Shown here in pieces: positions 1 through 9,048 of a DNA stretch of 64,000 nucleotides; the first letter of the stretch is position 1; each line of letters opens with the position of its first letter. The position numbers and the translations under genes were made by a program. The notes beneath the pieces were generated by a model that searched no databases, was not told the origin of the DNA, and saw only the letters and a program-made list of their open reading frames with translations. The DNA comes from Natronosporangium hydrolyticum (GTDB lineage: Bacteria; Actinomycetota; Actinomycetes; Mycobacteriales; Micromonosporaceae). The DNA is taken from the NCBI RefSeq assembly GCF_016925615.1, contig NZ_CP070499.1, positions 5,332,001 through 5,396,000 of the forward strand. Direction: 5' to 3'.

Positions 1-602
1 ACGACGATCGTGCCGTCCGGTCCCCACACCCCGGCCACCGGCCCTTCGCTCCGCAGCTGCACAGTCGGATCACCATCGACCCCATCGCGCGTGACCAGTT
101 CGAAAGGTGTGGCGTCGTCCGCGGTGTCGCCCGCCGGTCTTAGCCGCGCATACACCAGCAGCCCATCGGGGCTCAGGGTGGGTGAGAACCCGCGGCTCCC
201 GGGGGGTTCTCCGGGCAGCGGCCGACGTGCGGTCCCGTCCAGCACCGTCAGCTCGTCGCGGCCCGTGGCGGCGTCCGCCATCACCACGAGCGAACCCGAC
301 GCCGACATGAACGAGACTCCCAAATCGGGCACGCTCCGAGTGAGCCGCTCCACCTCCCGGTCGAACCCGACCAGATAGACATCGAGTGTCCGCACGTCCG
401 GCCCGGCGAGCAGGTAGAGATCAGTCCCTTCGTAGCGCGGGTAGTCGGCGAGGTCGACCGCCACCCCGATGTCCTGGTGGAACTCAGTCGCCGGGGTAGT
501 CGGCTCCGGAGCCGGGCTGCTGTCGGTGCAGGCACCCGCCAGCAGCCCGGCCAACCCGGCGACGAGACAAGCGCGCCCTGTTGAGGTGACGCCCTGGGCC
601 AT
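1..602 (-). CDS. Lipoprotein with WD40/TolB-like repeats (C-terminus off the window)
   Basis: The N-terminal 200 codons of a minus-strand gene whose 3' end is cut by the window start. ATG at 600-602 follows a strong GGAGGAGG site. A short signal peptide ends in a lipobox, LLAGAC, at about residues 20-25, so the protein is probably lipid-anchored on the outer face of the membrane. After a Ser/Pro/Thr-rich linker come segments such as SPTLSPDGLLVYARL that look like the blades of a TolB or WD40-type propeller. It follows the secreted-protein gene at 648-1628 by 45 bases on the same strand and may be co-transcribed with it. The substrate or partner is unknown. Confidence 0.75.
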   Translation of the reverse strand, partial: MAQGVTSTGRACLVAGLAGLLAGACTDSSPAPEPTTPATEFHQDIGVAVDLADYPRYEGTDLYLLAGPDVRTLDVYLVGFDREVERLTRSVPDLGVSFMSASGSLVVMADAATGRDELTVLDGTARRPLPGEPPGSRGFSPTLSPDGLLVYARLRPAGDTADDATPFELVTRDGVDGDPTVQLRSEGPVAGVWGPDGTIV

Positions 603-647
603 CGGTCGCACCTCCTCCTGCGCTACCGCTCGCTCATCGTCACTCGA

Positions 648-1628
648 TCAGTTGAACGGGTCGCAGAGACCCAGTGAGACGCCGCAATGGGCCCGGATCG
701 TCGCCCCTCCCCAGTAGTTGAGGTTCGGCGGGTTGGTCCACACCCATTCATACAGGACGTGCGCTACGTTGCCCTGGAAATGGTTGGAGCCATCCCAGAT
801 GAAGGTGTCCGGCGCCTCGTAGAATGCGTTCACCCGATTGGCCTGCCACTCGACGGGCCAGTCCAGGAGGTAGCGAGGCTCGTTGCCGAGATTGCCGGTG
901 TAGGTGTCGGTGCTGGGCTCGACGGTGACCGAGCCGTTGATCGCGACCGGCACGCGTGGATCCTGCACCTGGAACCCGAGCGTCGCGGAGACCAACCCGC
1001 TGTTCTCCACCACCCCCTGACCCCAGTTGTTGCCGATTCGATAGGTCGTGGCCTCCTCGATCGTCATCGTCGTGCCGTTGAAGTTCTGCCGCCAGCTGTT
1101 CCAGACGTCGCCGCCGCCGGTCGAGCAGATCTCCAGCTGGTCGGTGAGCTCACCGGTGACCAACTCCCGCGCATACCACTGCACATAGGGGTGGTACAGG
1201 TAGCTGGTGAAGTTTGAGTTCCCGCCGAAGCTCACATCGAAGGGCGCGACCGGGAAGAAGTACGAGTCCGGGTTGCCCTCGACAACGCAGGTGTAGTCAC
1301 CGACCTGTTGGGTTCCGTTTGAGCTGGTGCTCACCGGACCCCGGTCGACCGATGCGTCGAGCGTCCCGGTCCGCAGGACGTTACCTTCGGTGTCCTGCAC
1401 GATGTGTTCCGCAGCGACGCTGTGGACCTCGGCCTCCAGCGTCCGTGCGTCGATGGAGAACTCGAATCCTGCCTGTGAAACATGGATCTCCTCCACCGGG
1501 ATCGGATCCCGTTCCGCCGCATCGTCGGCGACCGCCGGCGCGCCGCTGACCGCCAACGCCAACGCGGCGCCGCTCGCAACCAAAGCGGTTCGGCGGTTCG
1601 TTACTATGTATCTACCTCGGCCTTGCAT
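648..1628 (-). CDS. Secreted protein of unknown function
   Basis: 326 aa. ATG at 1628 has a GGGAGG site seven bases upstream. The N-terminus is a clear export signal: NRR followed by a hydrophobic stretch (about residues 11-35) and an APAVA-D cleavage site. The mature part of about 290 aa is rich in aromatic residues, Asn, Gly and Thr, with several cysteines (for example YTCVVEG and LEICSTGGG), as in extracellular beta-rich proteins. I recognise no family or catalytic motif. A lipoprotein gene follows on the same strand, and a LuxR-type regulator lies upstream beyond a hairpin. Confidence 0.75.
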   Translation of the reverse strand: MQGRGRYIVTNRRTALVASGAALALAVSGAPAVADDAAERDPIPVEEIHVSQAGFEFSIDARTLEAEVHSVAAEHIVQDTEGNVLRTGTLDASVDRGPVSTSSNGTQQVGDYTCVVEGNPDSYFFPVAPFDVSFGGNSNFTSYLYHPYVQWYARELVTGELTDQLEICSTGGGDVWNSWRQNFNGTTMTIEEATTYRIGNNWGQGVVENSGLVSATLGFQVQDPRVPVAINGSVTVEPSTDTYTGNLGNEPRYLLDWPVEWQANRVNAFYEAPDTFIWDGSNHFQGNVAHVLYEWVWTNPPNLNYWGGATIRAHCGVSLGLCDPFN

Positions 1629-1670
1629 CAGATAGCCTCCCTATTGGCTTCTGAGCGCGGTGAGGGGTTA

Positions 1671-1700
1671 GTGGTGGCGGCGCCCTATCGCCGCCACCAC
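1671..1700. terminator. Hairpin between luxR-type gene and secreted-protein gene
   Basis: A perfect 12-base-pair GC-rich inverted repeat (1671-1682 with 1689-1700) around a 6-base loop CCCTAT. It lies 56 bases past the end of the LuxR-type gene on the minus strand and before the secreted-protein gene, which fits a terminator. There is no clear T-run, as is usual in high-GC actinomycetes. Confidence 0.55.
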
Positions 1701-1755
1701 CCCCACCGAACAATCACGACGCTAAGTATCGTATGGATCCACCGGGGCAGATTCA

Positions 1756-2436
1756 TCATCCCTGCGGCTGAACCTCGGAGTTCGGGACAGCACGCCCAGC
1801 CGCCTTCACCAGCAGCTCTCGCCGATTGGCACACTGCGCCTTCCGTAGAATCGCCCGCATATGGGTCCGGACCGTGGTGGCGGCGACCTGCAGCCGCCTT
1901 GATATGCCCTCATTGGATAGTCCGGCGAGCGCAAGGTCATACACATCACGCTGCCGGGGCGTCAGGCTCGTGAGCCAGTCAGCCTCCTGCGGCAGCACCC
2001 GCTGGGGTAACCGATCGCCAGCGGAGGCCAGCCGGCTCAACACGCCCGGAGAAACCCACAACCCGCCGTGACGCACGATGTCAACCGCACAACCCACCTC
2101 TTCGAGCGGCGCACTCATGAGTACGGCTGCGCTGACCCGTTGATTCCCCCAGCACGCGGGGTCGAAGTCGGTCAGATCCTCGACCATGAGGATCACATGG
2201 CGCGCTGATACGGCCGATGACGCTTCCTGATCAACTGTCGACGGTGCCCCGTCAACCACCACGACATCGACCGGAGCGGGTCTACTTCGAGGAGCTGGTG
2301 GCTCGACCACAACTGGCGGCGCCCCTGCCCCCCACCAGCGGGAGAGAAATTCTCGTAGCTCGGTCCGCAACTGCGGGTTTCGCACCTGGACCGCCACCAC
2401 CGGCCCGCGGGTCGCTAGCGGCGCCGCTGGCTGCAT
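1756..2436 (-). CDS. LuxR/NarL-type regulator with a degenerate receiver-like domain
   Basis: About 226 aa from ATG 2436, chosen because GGGGGGTGG lies just upstream; ATG 2451 is also in frame. The last 65 residues are a LuxR-type helix-turn-helix (LTPRQRDVYDLALAGLS...ISRRLQV...TVRTHMRAILRKA). The first 150 residues have an alternating strand/helix pattern ending in GGLWVSPGVLSRL, as in receiver-domain regulators. No clear phosphorylatable Asp in the usual setting can be identified, so this may be an atypical receiver. No histidine kinase lies beside it. The targets are unknown; the exported-protein genes downstream are possible. Confidence 0.8.
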   Translation of the reverse strand: MQPAAPLATRGPVVAVQVRNPQLRTELREFLSRWWGAGAPPVVVEPPAPRSRPAPVDVVVVDGAPSTVDQEASSAVSARHVILMVEDLTDFDPACWGNQRVSAAVLMSAPLEEVGCAVDIVRHGGLWVSPGVLSRLASAGDRLPQRVLPQEADWLTSLTPRQRDVYDLALAGLSNEGISRRLQVAATTVRTHMRAILRKAQCANRRELLVKAAGRAVPNSEVQPQG

Positions 2437-2510
2437 ATGGCCACCCCCCATGTTCCCAGCAGCGGAGATCTGTATATCGACGGTAGACGAATCCAGAGTA
2501 AGGGCTCAAG

Positions 2511-3272
2511 CTAGCCGTGCAACTGCGCGAGGGTGACCTGCTCGCCGGAGACGACGACAGCCAGCCCCGCCGAGGTCACCGCCACCTCGTCGAGCCGCAG
2601 ATCGTACGGCAGCGCCGGCAGCGGCACCGCCAGCGACAGCTGCTCCGCAGTCTGGTCGAGCACCGCGTCGGCGCCCGGCGGCAGGTCCGCCGGCTCCGCC
2701 ACTTCCAGCGAGGTCACCGCCAGCGCCACCGCCCCGTTCGCCACCGTCACCTCCGCCGTGCCTGCCAGGACCAGGTCGAGCGAGAAGAGCTCGGCCGGGA
2801 CCCGCACCTGCAGCTGGCCGTCGTCGCCGCCGGCGAGCTCCAACCGGCTGAGGTCCAGCCCACCCAACTCCAGCCCGGCGAGTTCCGGCAGGTCGAGCAG
2901 GTCGTCGTAGTCGATGGTGGTGGTGCCCGCAAGCTGGTCGGCGACGATCTCCCCGTCCCGGGAGAGCAACGTGCCCAGCGGGGCCGATACCCCGGTCGCC
3001 ACCAGGTCCACCTCGGCGAGCTCCAGCTCGGCGGTGCCGACGTTGCGGAGCCGCACCGTGATCGAGTGATACCGGCCGGCGAAGACCTGGGTCAGGAAAG
3101 GGTTGCGGTCCACGCTGGTCTCGGGCGGGTCGGTCGAGACCCCGTTGGCCGCCAACTCCTGCTCGATCTGGTCGGCCACGATCGACTCCGCCACCGACTC
3201 GCCGACCCGGTCGGCGACCACCACCCCGATCAGCAGCAGCCCCGCCACCACCAACCAGACCACTCTGCGCAT
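2511..3272 (-). CDS. DUF2993 (LmeA-like) lipid-binding-type protein
   Basis: 253 aa from ATG 3272 (GGAG upstream). An N-terminal membrane anchor or signal (VVWLVVAGLLLIGVVVADRV) precedes a conserved segment (ESIVADQIEQELAANGV, then PFLTQVFAGRYHSI) and a beta-rich body typical of DUF2993. The mycobacterial family member LmeA binds phospholipids and supports mannan elongation in the periplasm. A similar envelope role here is inference. It follows a polytopic membrane protein gene by only 14 bases, so the two are probably one transcript. Confidence 0.8.
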   Translation of the reverse strand: MRRVVWLVVAGLLLIGVVVADRVGESVAESIVADQIEQELAANGVSTDPPETSVDRNPFLTQVFAGRYHSITVRLRNVGTAELELAEVDLVATGVSAPLGTLLSRDGEIVADQLAGTTTIDYDDLLDLPELAGLELGGLDLSRLELAGGDDGQLQVRVPAELFSLDLVLAGTAEVTVANGAVALAVTSLEVAEPADLPPGADAVLDQTAEQLSLAVPLPALPYDLRLDEVAVTSAGLAVVVSGEQVTLAQLHG

Positions 3273-3286
3273 GGCGGCTCCTGAGT

Positions 3287-4255
3287 TCAGAGGTAACGCG
3301 GGACGAAGAAGAGCGCGCTCAACAGGTACGCCACCGGGGCGGCGACCGCGAACCCGCAGAGCGGTCCCTGTAGCTGCCGGGCCACCCACAGCGTGGCCGG
3401 CGCGCCCGGGGTGCGGCGACCGGCCTCGGCGTAGCCGACCGAGACGTCGGCGAGCACCGCCGCCACCGCCGCCAGCAACCCGATCAGCGCGGCGTTGCCC
3501 GGGTCGAAGCCGCGGATGTAGCCGCCCAGATACGCCGCGGCGGCGGTGCCGAGCATCGCCCCCAGCACCACCCCGGTGGCGCCCCGCGGCACCTGCGGCG
3601 CCAGCCGCGGCCAGGGCGCCACGGTGTCCGCCAACCGGCTGACCACCAGCGCCAGGCCGGCGGCGACCAGGCAGATGGTGAGCGCCTGGGTGCCGATCGG
3701 AAGCCGGGTGAGCACGATCAGGCTCGCGTAGCCGAGCCCGCCCAGCACCACCACGGACGACGAGGTCAGCGACTCGGTCAGCCGGAGCCGCCCTTCCCGG
3801 AAGCACAGCTGGGCGGCGAGCCCGGCCACCAACCCGAGCACCGCCAGATAGAGCAGCGGTGTGATATCAGCCTCACCGGGCGCCACCGCCGCGATGTCGG
3901 CGACGAGCGAGACCACCAGCCCCACCAACACCAGCGGCGCGGGAGCGGGTGGCCGCAGCGCGAGCGTGACTGCGATCACAAAGAGCGCCTGGACCCCGAA
4001 GACCACCACCGCGTACGGGAACCGGAGCACCCCCACCCCGGCGGTCTGGGCACCGAAGACCAGGCCGATCGCCAGCACTCCGGCGAAGCCGGCGAGCGCG
4101 GCGGAGAACAGCCGGTCAACCGGGGTCACCGGGGCGGGCTTGCCCCCGGGCGGCGCGGGCGCGACCACCTCGTCGGCGGGCGCCGGCGCGGCCGGTTCGG
4201 CGCCGGCCCCCGGTGCGGGGCCGGCCGGTGAGCCCGGAGCGGCGGTTGTCGGCAC
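3287..4255 (-). CDS. Polytopic membrane protein of unknown function
   Basis: About 322 aa from GTG 4255 (VPTTAAPGSP); an upstream extension would run into the divergent glnR promoter. A Pro/Ala-rich cytoplasmic N-terminus of about 60 residues is followed by about nine hydrophobic helices, including VLAIGLVFGAQ and GVVLGAMLGTAAAAYLGGYI, and it ends FFVPRYL. No catalytic motif is visible. It sits 14 bases upstream of the DUF2993 gene and is divergent from glnR, an arrangement typical of actinomycete genomes. It could be a transporter or a scaffold; I cannot say. Confidence 0.75.
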   Translation of the reverse strand: MPTTAAPGSPAGPAPGAGAEPAAPAPADEVVAPAPPGGKPAPVTPVDRLFSAALAGFAGVLAIGLVFGAQTAGVGVLRFPYAVVVFGVQALFVIAVTLALRPPAPAPLVLVGLVVSLVADIAAVAPGEADITPLLYLAVLGLVAGLAAQLCFREGRLRLTESLTSSSVVVLGGLGYASLIVLTRLPIGTQALTICLVAAGLALVVSRLADTVAPWPRLAPQVPRGATGVVLGAMLGTAAAAYLGGYIRGFDPGNAALIGLLAAVAAVLADVSVGYAEAGRRTPGAPATLWVARQLQGPLCGFAVAAPVAYLLSALFFVPRYL

Positions 4256-4374
4256 GATCCGATGGTGCCAGAACCGCGCCTGCGTGAGGTGCCCGGCCGG
4301 CCGGTCGGCTAAGCTAGTGCGCAGCCGGAACCTGCCAGCGTCGCCGGGGACCCGACCCACCTCGGAGGTTCGTC

Positions 4375-5136
4375 GTGGAGATCCTGTTGCTGGTAAGCAA
4401 CCGTGCCGGAGAGCCGGCCAGTGTGCTTCCCTCGCTTGACCTACTGCCCCACTCGGTCCGCACCGCCCCCCGCGACGTTCGCGCCCTCGTCGCCGGCCCC
4501 AGCGCCGACGCCGTGCTGGTCGACGCCCGCAGCGAGCTGGCCGACGCCCGCGCCACCTGCCGGGTGCTGGAGGCCACCGGGCTCGGCGTGCCGCTGCTCG
4601 CGGTCGTCACCGAAGCTGGCCTGATCACCGTCAACGCCGACTGGGGCATCGACGACGTGCTGCTCACCACCGCCGGCCCCGCCGAGGTGGAGGCCCGGCT
4701 GCGGCTGGTCACCGGCCGCCACTCCAGCGCCGTCGCCGGCGCGAGCGGGTTGATCCGCGCCGGTGAGCTCACCATCGACCCGGACACCTACGCGGCGAAG
4801 CTGCGGGGCCACCCGCTCGACCTCACCTACAAGGAGTTCGAGCTGCTCCGGTTCCTGGCGCAGCACCCCGGCCGGGTCTTCACCCGCGACCAGCTGCTGC
4901 GAGAGGTCTGGGGGTACGACTACTTCGGCGGCACCCGGACCGTGGACGTGCATGTGCGGCGACTCCGCGCCAAGCTCGGCGCCGAGTATGAGTCGATGAT
5001 CGGCACCGTCCGGCAGGTGGGCTACAAGTTCGTCCTGCCGCCGACCCGGCCACTGCCCGAGGCGGCCACCGCCACCGCCGATGAGGTCGGCAGCGACGAG
5101 CGCGCCGCGCTCGAGTCCGCCAACCAGCCCGGATAG
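4375..5136 (+). CDS. glnR: Nitrogen regulator GlnR (atypical OmpR/PhoB-type)
   Basis: 253 aa. GTG 4375 follows GGAGG by seven bases. The N-terminal receiver-like domain (about 1-115) has the GlnR signature [20 protein letters not shown]. In actinomycetes GlnR works without a cognate kinase and relies on charge contacts rather than phosphorylation. The C-terminal winged helix (about 135-225) has [23 protein letters not shown] and [17 protein letters not shown]. It controls ammonium assimilation genes such as glnA and amtB in Streptomyces and Mycobacterium. mshD follows with a one-base overlap, the same pair as Rv0818-Rv0819. Confidence 0.93.
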   Translation: MEILLLVSNRAGEPASVLPSLDLLPHSVRTAPRDVRALVAGPSADAVLVDARSELADARATCRVLEATGLGVPLLAVVTEAGLITVNADWGIDDVLLTTAGPAEVEARLRLVTGRHSSAVAGASGLIRAGELTIDPDTYAAKLRGHPLDLTYKEFELLRFLAQHPGRVFTRDQLLREVWGYDYFGGTRTVDVHVRRLRAKLGAEYESMIGTVRQVGYKFVLPPTRPLPEAATATADEVGSDERAALESANQPG

Positions 5137-6056
5137 TGCAACAGCTCGATCAGCTGGACCCGCCGACCGCGACCGAGGTGGTCGCGCTGGCGGAGGCCGC
5201 CGCAGCCACCGACGGCGTCGCGCCGCTCGCCGAGCAGACTCTGCTGCGGGTCCGCCACGGCGGCGGCGGAGTCCACATGCTCCTCCGTGACCAGCCAGGG
5301 CGACTGATCGGCTACGGGTACCTCGACCTCGGTGACCCGGCGGGGCCCACCGCCGAGCTGGTGGTGCATCCCGCCGCCCGCGGTGCCGGCGCGGGCCGGG
5401 CGTTGGCGACCAGTGCGCTGAAGCTCGCCGGCGACCACGACCCCGCCGGCCGGCTGCGGATCTGGGCGCACGGCGACCACCCCGGCGCCAACCGGCTCGC
5501 CGAGTCGCTCGGCTTCGCCCGCAGCCGGGTGCTGCATCAGCTCCGCCGGCCGCTGGACACCCCGCTGCCCGAGCCCGAGTTGCCACCCGGGGTGGTGCTG
5601 CGGGCGTACCGGCCGGGCGAGGACGACCAGGCCTGGCTGGCGCTGAACGCCCGCGCCTTCGCCGACCACCCGGAGCAGGGCCGCTGGCAGGAGACCGACC
5701 TGCGGCTCCGACTGGCCGAACCATGGTTCTCGGCGGCCGGCTTCCTGCTGGCGGTCCGCGCCGACACCGGTGCGCTGCTGGGCTTCCACTGGACCAAGGT
5801 GCATCCGGCCGAGGGGCCGGGCGGCGCACCGATCGGCGAGGTGTATGTGCTGGGGGTGGACCCGGCCGCGCACGGCACCGGCCTGGGTAGGGCGCTGACC
5901 CTGGCCGGGCTGCGGCACCTGCGGGACCGCGGCCTTCCCCAGGCTCTTCTCTATGTAGACGGTTCGAATCAGGCGGCGATGGCGCTCTACCGGAAGCTCG
6001 GCTTCACCGACTGGGCGGTGGACGTCATGTTCTCCTACCCGGCCCACCCGGCGTAA
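5136..6056 (+). CDS. mshD: Mycothiol synthase MshD
   Basis: 306 aa, the usual length. GTG 5136 overlaps the glnR stop by one base, so the genes are translationally coupled. Two tandem GNAT acetyltransferase domains are visible: the first with [16 protein letters not shown] (about residues 75-95), the second with [10 protein letters not shown] and [13 protein letters not shown] near residue 245, then [17 protein letters not shown]. The enzyme acetylates Cys-GlcN-Ins with acetyl-CoA in the last step of mycothiol synthesis in the cytoplasm. Mycothiol is restricted to actinobacteria, which supports the host assignment. Confidence 0.93.
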   Translation: MQQLDQLDPPTATEVVALAEAAAATDGVAPLAEQTLLRVRHGGGGVHMLLRDQPGRLIGYGYLDLGDPAGPTAELVVHPAARGAGAGRALATSALKLAGDHDPAGRLRIWAHGDHPGANRLAESLGFARSRVLHQLRRPLDTPLPEPELPPGVVLRAYRPGEDDQAWLALNARAFADHPEQGRWQETDLRLRLAEPWFSAAGFLLAVRADTGALLGFHWTKVHPAEGPGGAPIGEVYVLGVDPAAHGTGLGRALTLAGLRHLRDRGLPQALLYVDGSNQAAMALYRKLGFTDWAVDVMFSYPAHPA

Positions 6057-6098
6057 CCGCCGGCCCCATCGGCCGCCGCGCCGTGGCAAGGTGGGCAG

Positions 6099-6518
6099 AT
6101 GAGTGATCAGAAACTGCGGTCGGTGACCCTCCGCCGCACCGAGGAAGGCCGGTTCGTCGCCACCAACCCCCACGGGGCGGCGGTCGAGCTCGGCACCGGT
6201 GACGATGTCTTCTCACCGGTCGAGCTGCTTCTCGCCGGCATCGCCGGCTGCACCGGCATGGATGTCGCCGCGATCACCGCCCGCCGGGCCGAACCGGAGT
6301 CCTTCGAGGTGAGCATCACCGCCCGCAAGGAGCGGGACGACGCCGGCAACCACCTCGCCGATCTCGAGGTGGTCTTTCGGGTCTCGTTCCCGGCCGGTGA
6401 GGCCGGCGACGCCGCCCGCGAGGTCCTCCCGGAGGCGGTGACCCGATCCCACACCCGACTGTGCACGGTCAGTCAGACCGTCGAACGCGCCACCCCGATC
6501 ACCGTCCGGATCGAGTAG
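6099..6518 (+). CDS. OsmC/Ohr-family protein
   Basis: 139 aa. It carries the two reactive cysteines of the OsmC fold, in GIAGCTGMDV (about residue 51) and HTRLCTVSQT (about residue 123), plus the FSPVELLLAG segment. OsmC and Ohr proteins reduce organic hydroperoxides with thiol cofactors; in this genus the reductant could be mycothiol or lipoamide systems, which is inference. It lies 42 bases downstream of mshD on the same strand, so a shared redox role is plausible. The sequence does not separate OsmC from Ohr or from the YhfA-like subgroup. Confidence 0.85.
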   Translation: MSDQKLRSVTLRRTEEGRFVATNPHGAAVELGTGDDVFSPVELLLAGIAGCTGMDVAAITARRAEPESFEVSITARKERDDAGNHLADLEVVFRVSFPAGEAGDAAREVLPEAVTRSHTRLCTVSQTVERATPITVRIE

Positions 6519-6528
6519 CTCGCGGCGG

Positions 6529-7032
6529 TCACCAGGGCTCCCCGTCAGGCTCCGGCTCGTAATGCACCTGCCGCAGCTCGTCGCGTTCGGTCAGCGCCCA
6601 CCGCCGGCCGTTCTTGTCGGTGAACTCCACCTCGATCGACGAGTACCGCGGATCGACCACCTCCAACGAGATGATGTCGGCCCGCAGCTCGGAGTGGGCC
6701 CCGACGAACGGTTGCCGCGGCTTGGAGGAGCGGGCCGGGATCCGCCGGATCTCGCCGTCCCCGCCGCGGGTCACCACCGCGTAGGCGATGTTCCGGATCG
6801 GCGCGTCGCCATCGTTGCGAACGCTGACCTTGCCGCCGCGGGTCTTGGCGATGCCGCCGCCGACCGACACCAACCGGGCCGGCGCCGCCGCCCGGTCGAA
6901 CCGCTCCGCCGCCGCGCGCTCGTCGGCCTCCCGCCGCTGCCGCATCTCATTCAACAGCCCACCGCCGATGACGAACGCGACCAGCAGCGACCCCACCGCC
7001 CCCACCCAGGCGGGCACAGTACCCCAGTCCAC
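6529..7032 (-). CDS. Small membrane-anchored protein of unknown function
   Basis: About 167 aa from GTG 7032 (VDWGTVPAWVG); a TTG at 7059 is an alternative and neither has a strong ribosome site. One transmembrane helix (VGAVGSLLVAFVIGGGLL, about residues 7-27) is followed by a short basic/acidic helix (NEMRQRREADERAAAERF) and a soluble beta-rich domain with KVSVRNDGDAPIRNIAYAV. This layout occurs in many uncharacterised actinomycete proteins. It is convergent with the OsmC gene, with only 10 bases between the stops. Confidence 0.65.
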   Translation of the reverse strand: MDWGTVPAWVGAVGSLLVAFVIGGGLLNEMRQRREADERAAAERFDRAAAPARLVSVGGGIAKTRGGKVSVRNDGDAPIRNIAYAVVTRGGDGEIRRIPARSSKPRQPFVGAHSELRADIISLEVVDPRYSSIEVEFTDKNGRRWALTERDELRQVHYEPEPDGEPW

Positions 7033-7266
7033 GCGGACATCATCGGACGCGCACGCCAAGATTGGAACAGGTAGTGACGCCCCACACGCTCACTCGCCCC
7101 GGATTACTGTGGAAATTCAGGCATCCGGATGGCCTACCAGCCTGAGTATCAGCCGGTACGGCGGCCCGCCGGCCCGGAACCGAACACGGTTCGGAGCGGC
7201 GGCGCCGACAGCCGGTATTCCCGCGCTACCCTTCCGACAACTGACTGCGCGAGGTGCGGGGGATCG

Positions 7267-9048
7267 ATGGCCGAAATCCGGGCGTGGCTCGACCAGGCCG
7301 CGGCGACGCACCGCCAGGCGGCCGCGGTCGCCGGGGCGGCCGGCGCCATGCTCGACGGCCACAGCCCCACCCGGCGCGGCGCCACCGACGAACGCAGCAT
7401 CCGGGAGATCGCCGAACGGCTCCGGGTCGCCGCCGCTCTGCTGACGCCCGGGTGGCTCGGCGCGGCCCTCGACGCGGTGCCGGCGAGTACCCCGCTCGGC
7501 ATCACCACCCAACCCGAACTGGTCCGGATCGGCACCGCGTACCCGTTGGACGACGCCAGCTTCCCGGTCCTGGCGCCGCTGGGCCACCTCGCCTTCGACG
7601 GCGACGCCCGCGACCCCCGGGTCGCCGGCACGCTCCGGGCGGTGCTGCTGCGGCTGCTCGCCACCGCCGCACCCGGCTCGCTGCTGGTGCGGGCGGTCGA
7701 CCCGGCCGGTGACCGGTTCGCCGCCTTCGAACCCTTGCACGACGCCGGCATCATGCCGCCGCCGGTCACCGACCGACCCGGCCTGGTGGCGCTGCTCGAC
7801 GAGGCCGAGCAGTGGGTCCGCGCCGCCCGGTCCCGGCCCGATCGGACGCTGCTGCTGGCGATCGCGGCCTGGCCGGAGACGACCGAACCGGCGGACCAGG
7901 CCCGGCTGGCCGCACTCGCGCAGGCGGGCCCCGCCGCCCGGCTGCATCTGCTGGTCGGCGGCTGGCCGCCGCCGCCGCTGCTGAGCGACACAGTGCCCGG
8001 CCCGCTGGCCCAGGCCACCCAGGTGACGCTGCACAACCCCCACGTCCTGATCGGCCACCCGCCCGGCGGCTGCTACGCCAGCCCGGTGCCGCCCGGCCAG
8101 CCCGCCTCCCCCGGCCTGCCCGCACCGGCCTACCTGGACGAGGCGCCCGCCAACACCCTGATCAATCGAGTGTGTATGGAGCTCGCCTCGCTGGCGGTCA
8201 ACCACTCCCGGCTCACCCTCGGCGAACTCCTCCCCGCCGACGGGCTCTGGGCCGGCGACGCGACCACCGGGCTGGAGGTGGTCGTCGGCCGCGCCGGCGA
8301 CGCGCCGGTACGGCTCCGGCTCGCCGAGATCACCCCCCACTGGCTGATCATCGGCCGGCCCGGCGCCGGCAAGACCGCCCTGCTGCTCTCGGTCCTCTAC
8401 GGATTGTGCAGCCGGTACTGCCCCGAACAGCTCCGGCTCTACCTGCTCGACTTCACCGGTCGCGGCTCCTTCAGCGACTTCGTGCCCCGCGCCACCGACC
8501 CGTCCTACCTCCCGCACGCCCGGGCGGTCGGCATCAGCCCCGACCACGCCGACGGGGTGGGGGTTTTGCGCGGCCTCGCCGATGAGCTCACCCGCCGGCA
8601 GGCGACCGCCCCCGCCGGTGGCGCGCTGCCGCGGGTGGTGTGCCTGATCGACGACCTGGCGCCGCTGCTCGCCGACGAGGAGTTCGGGCCGGAGGCCGGC
8701 CAGCTACTCGGCACGCTGGCGCAGCAGGGCGGCGCGCACGGTATCCACCTGGTGCTGGCGAGTCACACTCTGCCGTCCGCCGCGATCACCTCCCAGTGCC
8801 GGGTCCGGATCGCGCTGCCCGGCGGCGGGGCCGCGCTCGACCCGGCCAACCAGGCCGCGGCGGCGCTGGCGCAGGGCACCGCAGTAGTCAACACGGCCAG
8901 CGGCCTGGGTGGGCCCCGCGGCGCCACCCGCGCGCACGAACAGCACGTCCGCTTCCCCGACCCGTACGCGGATGGGGTCGCTCTGGCCGGGCTGCGGCAC
9001 CGGCTGTGGCGGGCCGGCGGCGGACCAGTGAGCGGAGAGCAGTCATGA
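7267..9048 (+). CDS. FtsK/SpoIIIE-type soluble ATPase
   Basis: 593 aa from ATG 7267, preceded by GAGGTGCGGGGG. The first 70 residues are Ala-rich helices. A middle region of about 250 residues is alpha/beta. An FtsK/SpoIIIE-type ATPase domain then has Walker A IIGRPGAGKT (about 361-370), LYLLDFTGRGSF and Walker B VVCLIDDLAPLL. There is no transmembrane segment and only one ATPase domain, unlike FtsK or the T7SS motor EccC. The stop overlaps the next start (ATGA), so it is coupled to a tail-anchored protein that may dock it at the membrane. The transported substrate is unknown. Confidence 0.8.
   Translation: MAEIRAWLDQAAATHRQAAAVAGAAGAMLDGHSPTRRGATDERSIREIAERLRVAAALLTPGWLGAALDAVPASTPLGITTQPELVRIGTAYPLDDASFPVLAPLGHLAFDGDARDPRVAGTLRAVLLRLLATAAPGSLLVRAVDPAGDRFAAFEPLHDAGIMPPPVTDRPGLVALLDEAEQWVRAARSRPDRTLLLAIAAWPETTEPADQARLAALAQAGPAARLHLLVGGWPPPPLLSDTVPGPLAQATQVTLHNPHVLIGHPPGGCYASPVPPGQPASPGLPAPAYLDEAPANTLINRVCMELASLAVNHSRLTLGELLPADGLWAGDATTGLEVVVGRAGDAPVRLRLAEITPHWLIIGRPGAGKTALLLSVLYGLCSRYCPEQLRLYLLDFTGRGSFSDFVPRATDPSYLPHARAVGISPDHADGVGVLRGLADELTRRQATAPAGGALPRVVCLIDDLAPLLADEEFGPEAGQLLGTLAQQGGAHGIHLVLASHTLPSAAITSQCRVRIALPGGGAALDPANQAAAALAQGTAVVNTASGLGGPRGATRAHEQHVRFPDPYADGVALAGLRHRLWRAGGGPVSGEQS

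Noticed and set aside
3273-3806. An N-terminal extension of the DUF2993 protein running into the upstream gene
   Set aside because: The extension is an Arg/Gly-rich shadow frame; ATG 3272 has a signal anchor and a ribosome site.
5022-8547. Long minus-strand open frames (about 380 and 476 residues) opposite mshD and the FtsK-type gene
   Set aside because: Low-complexity composition, no domains, and fully antisense to genes with clear motifs.
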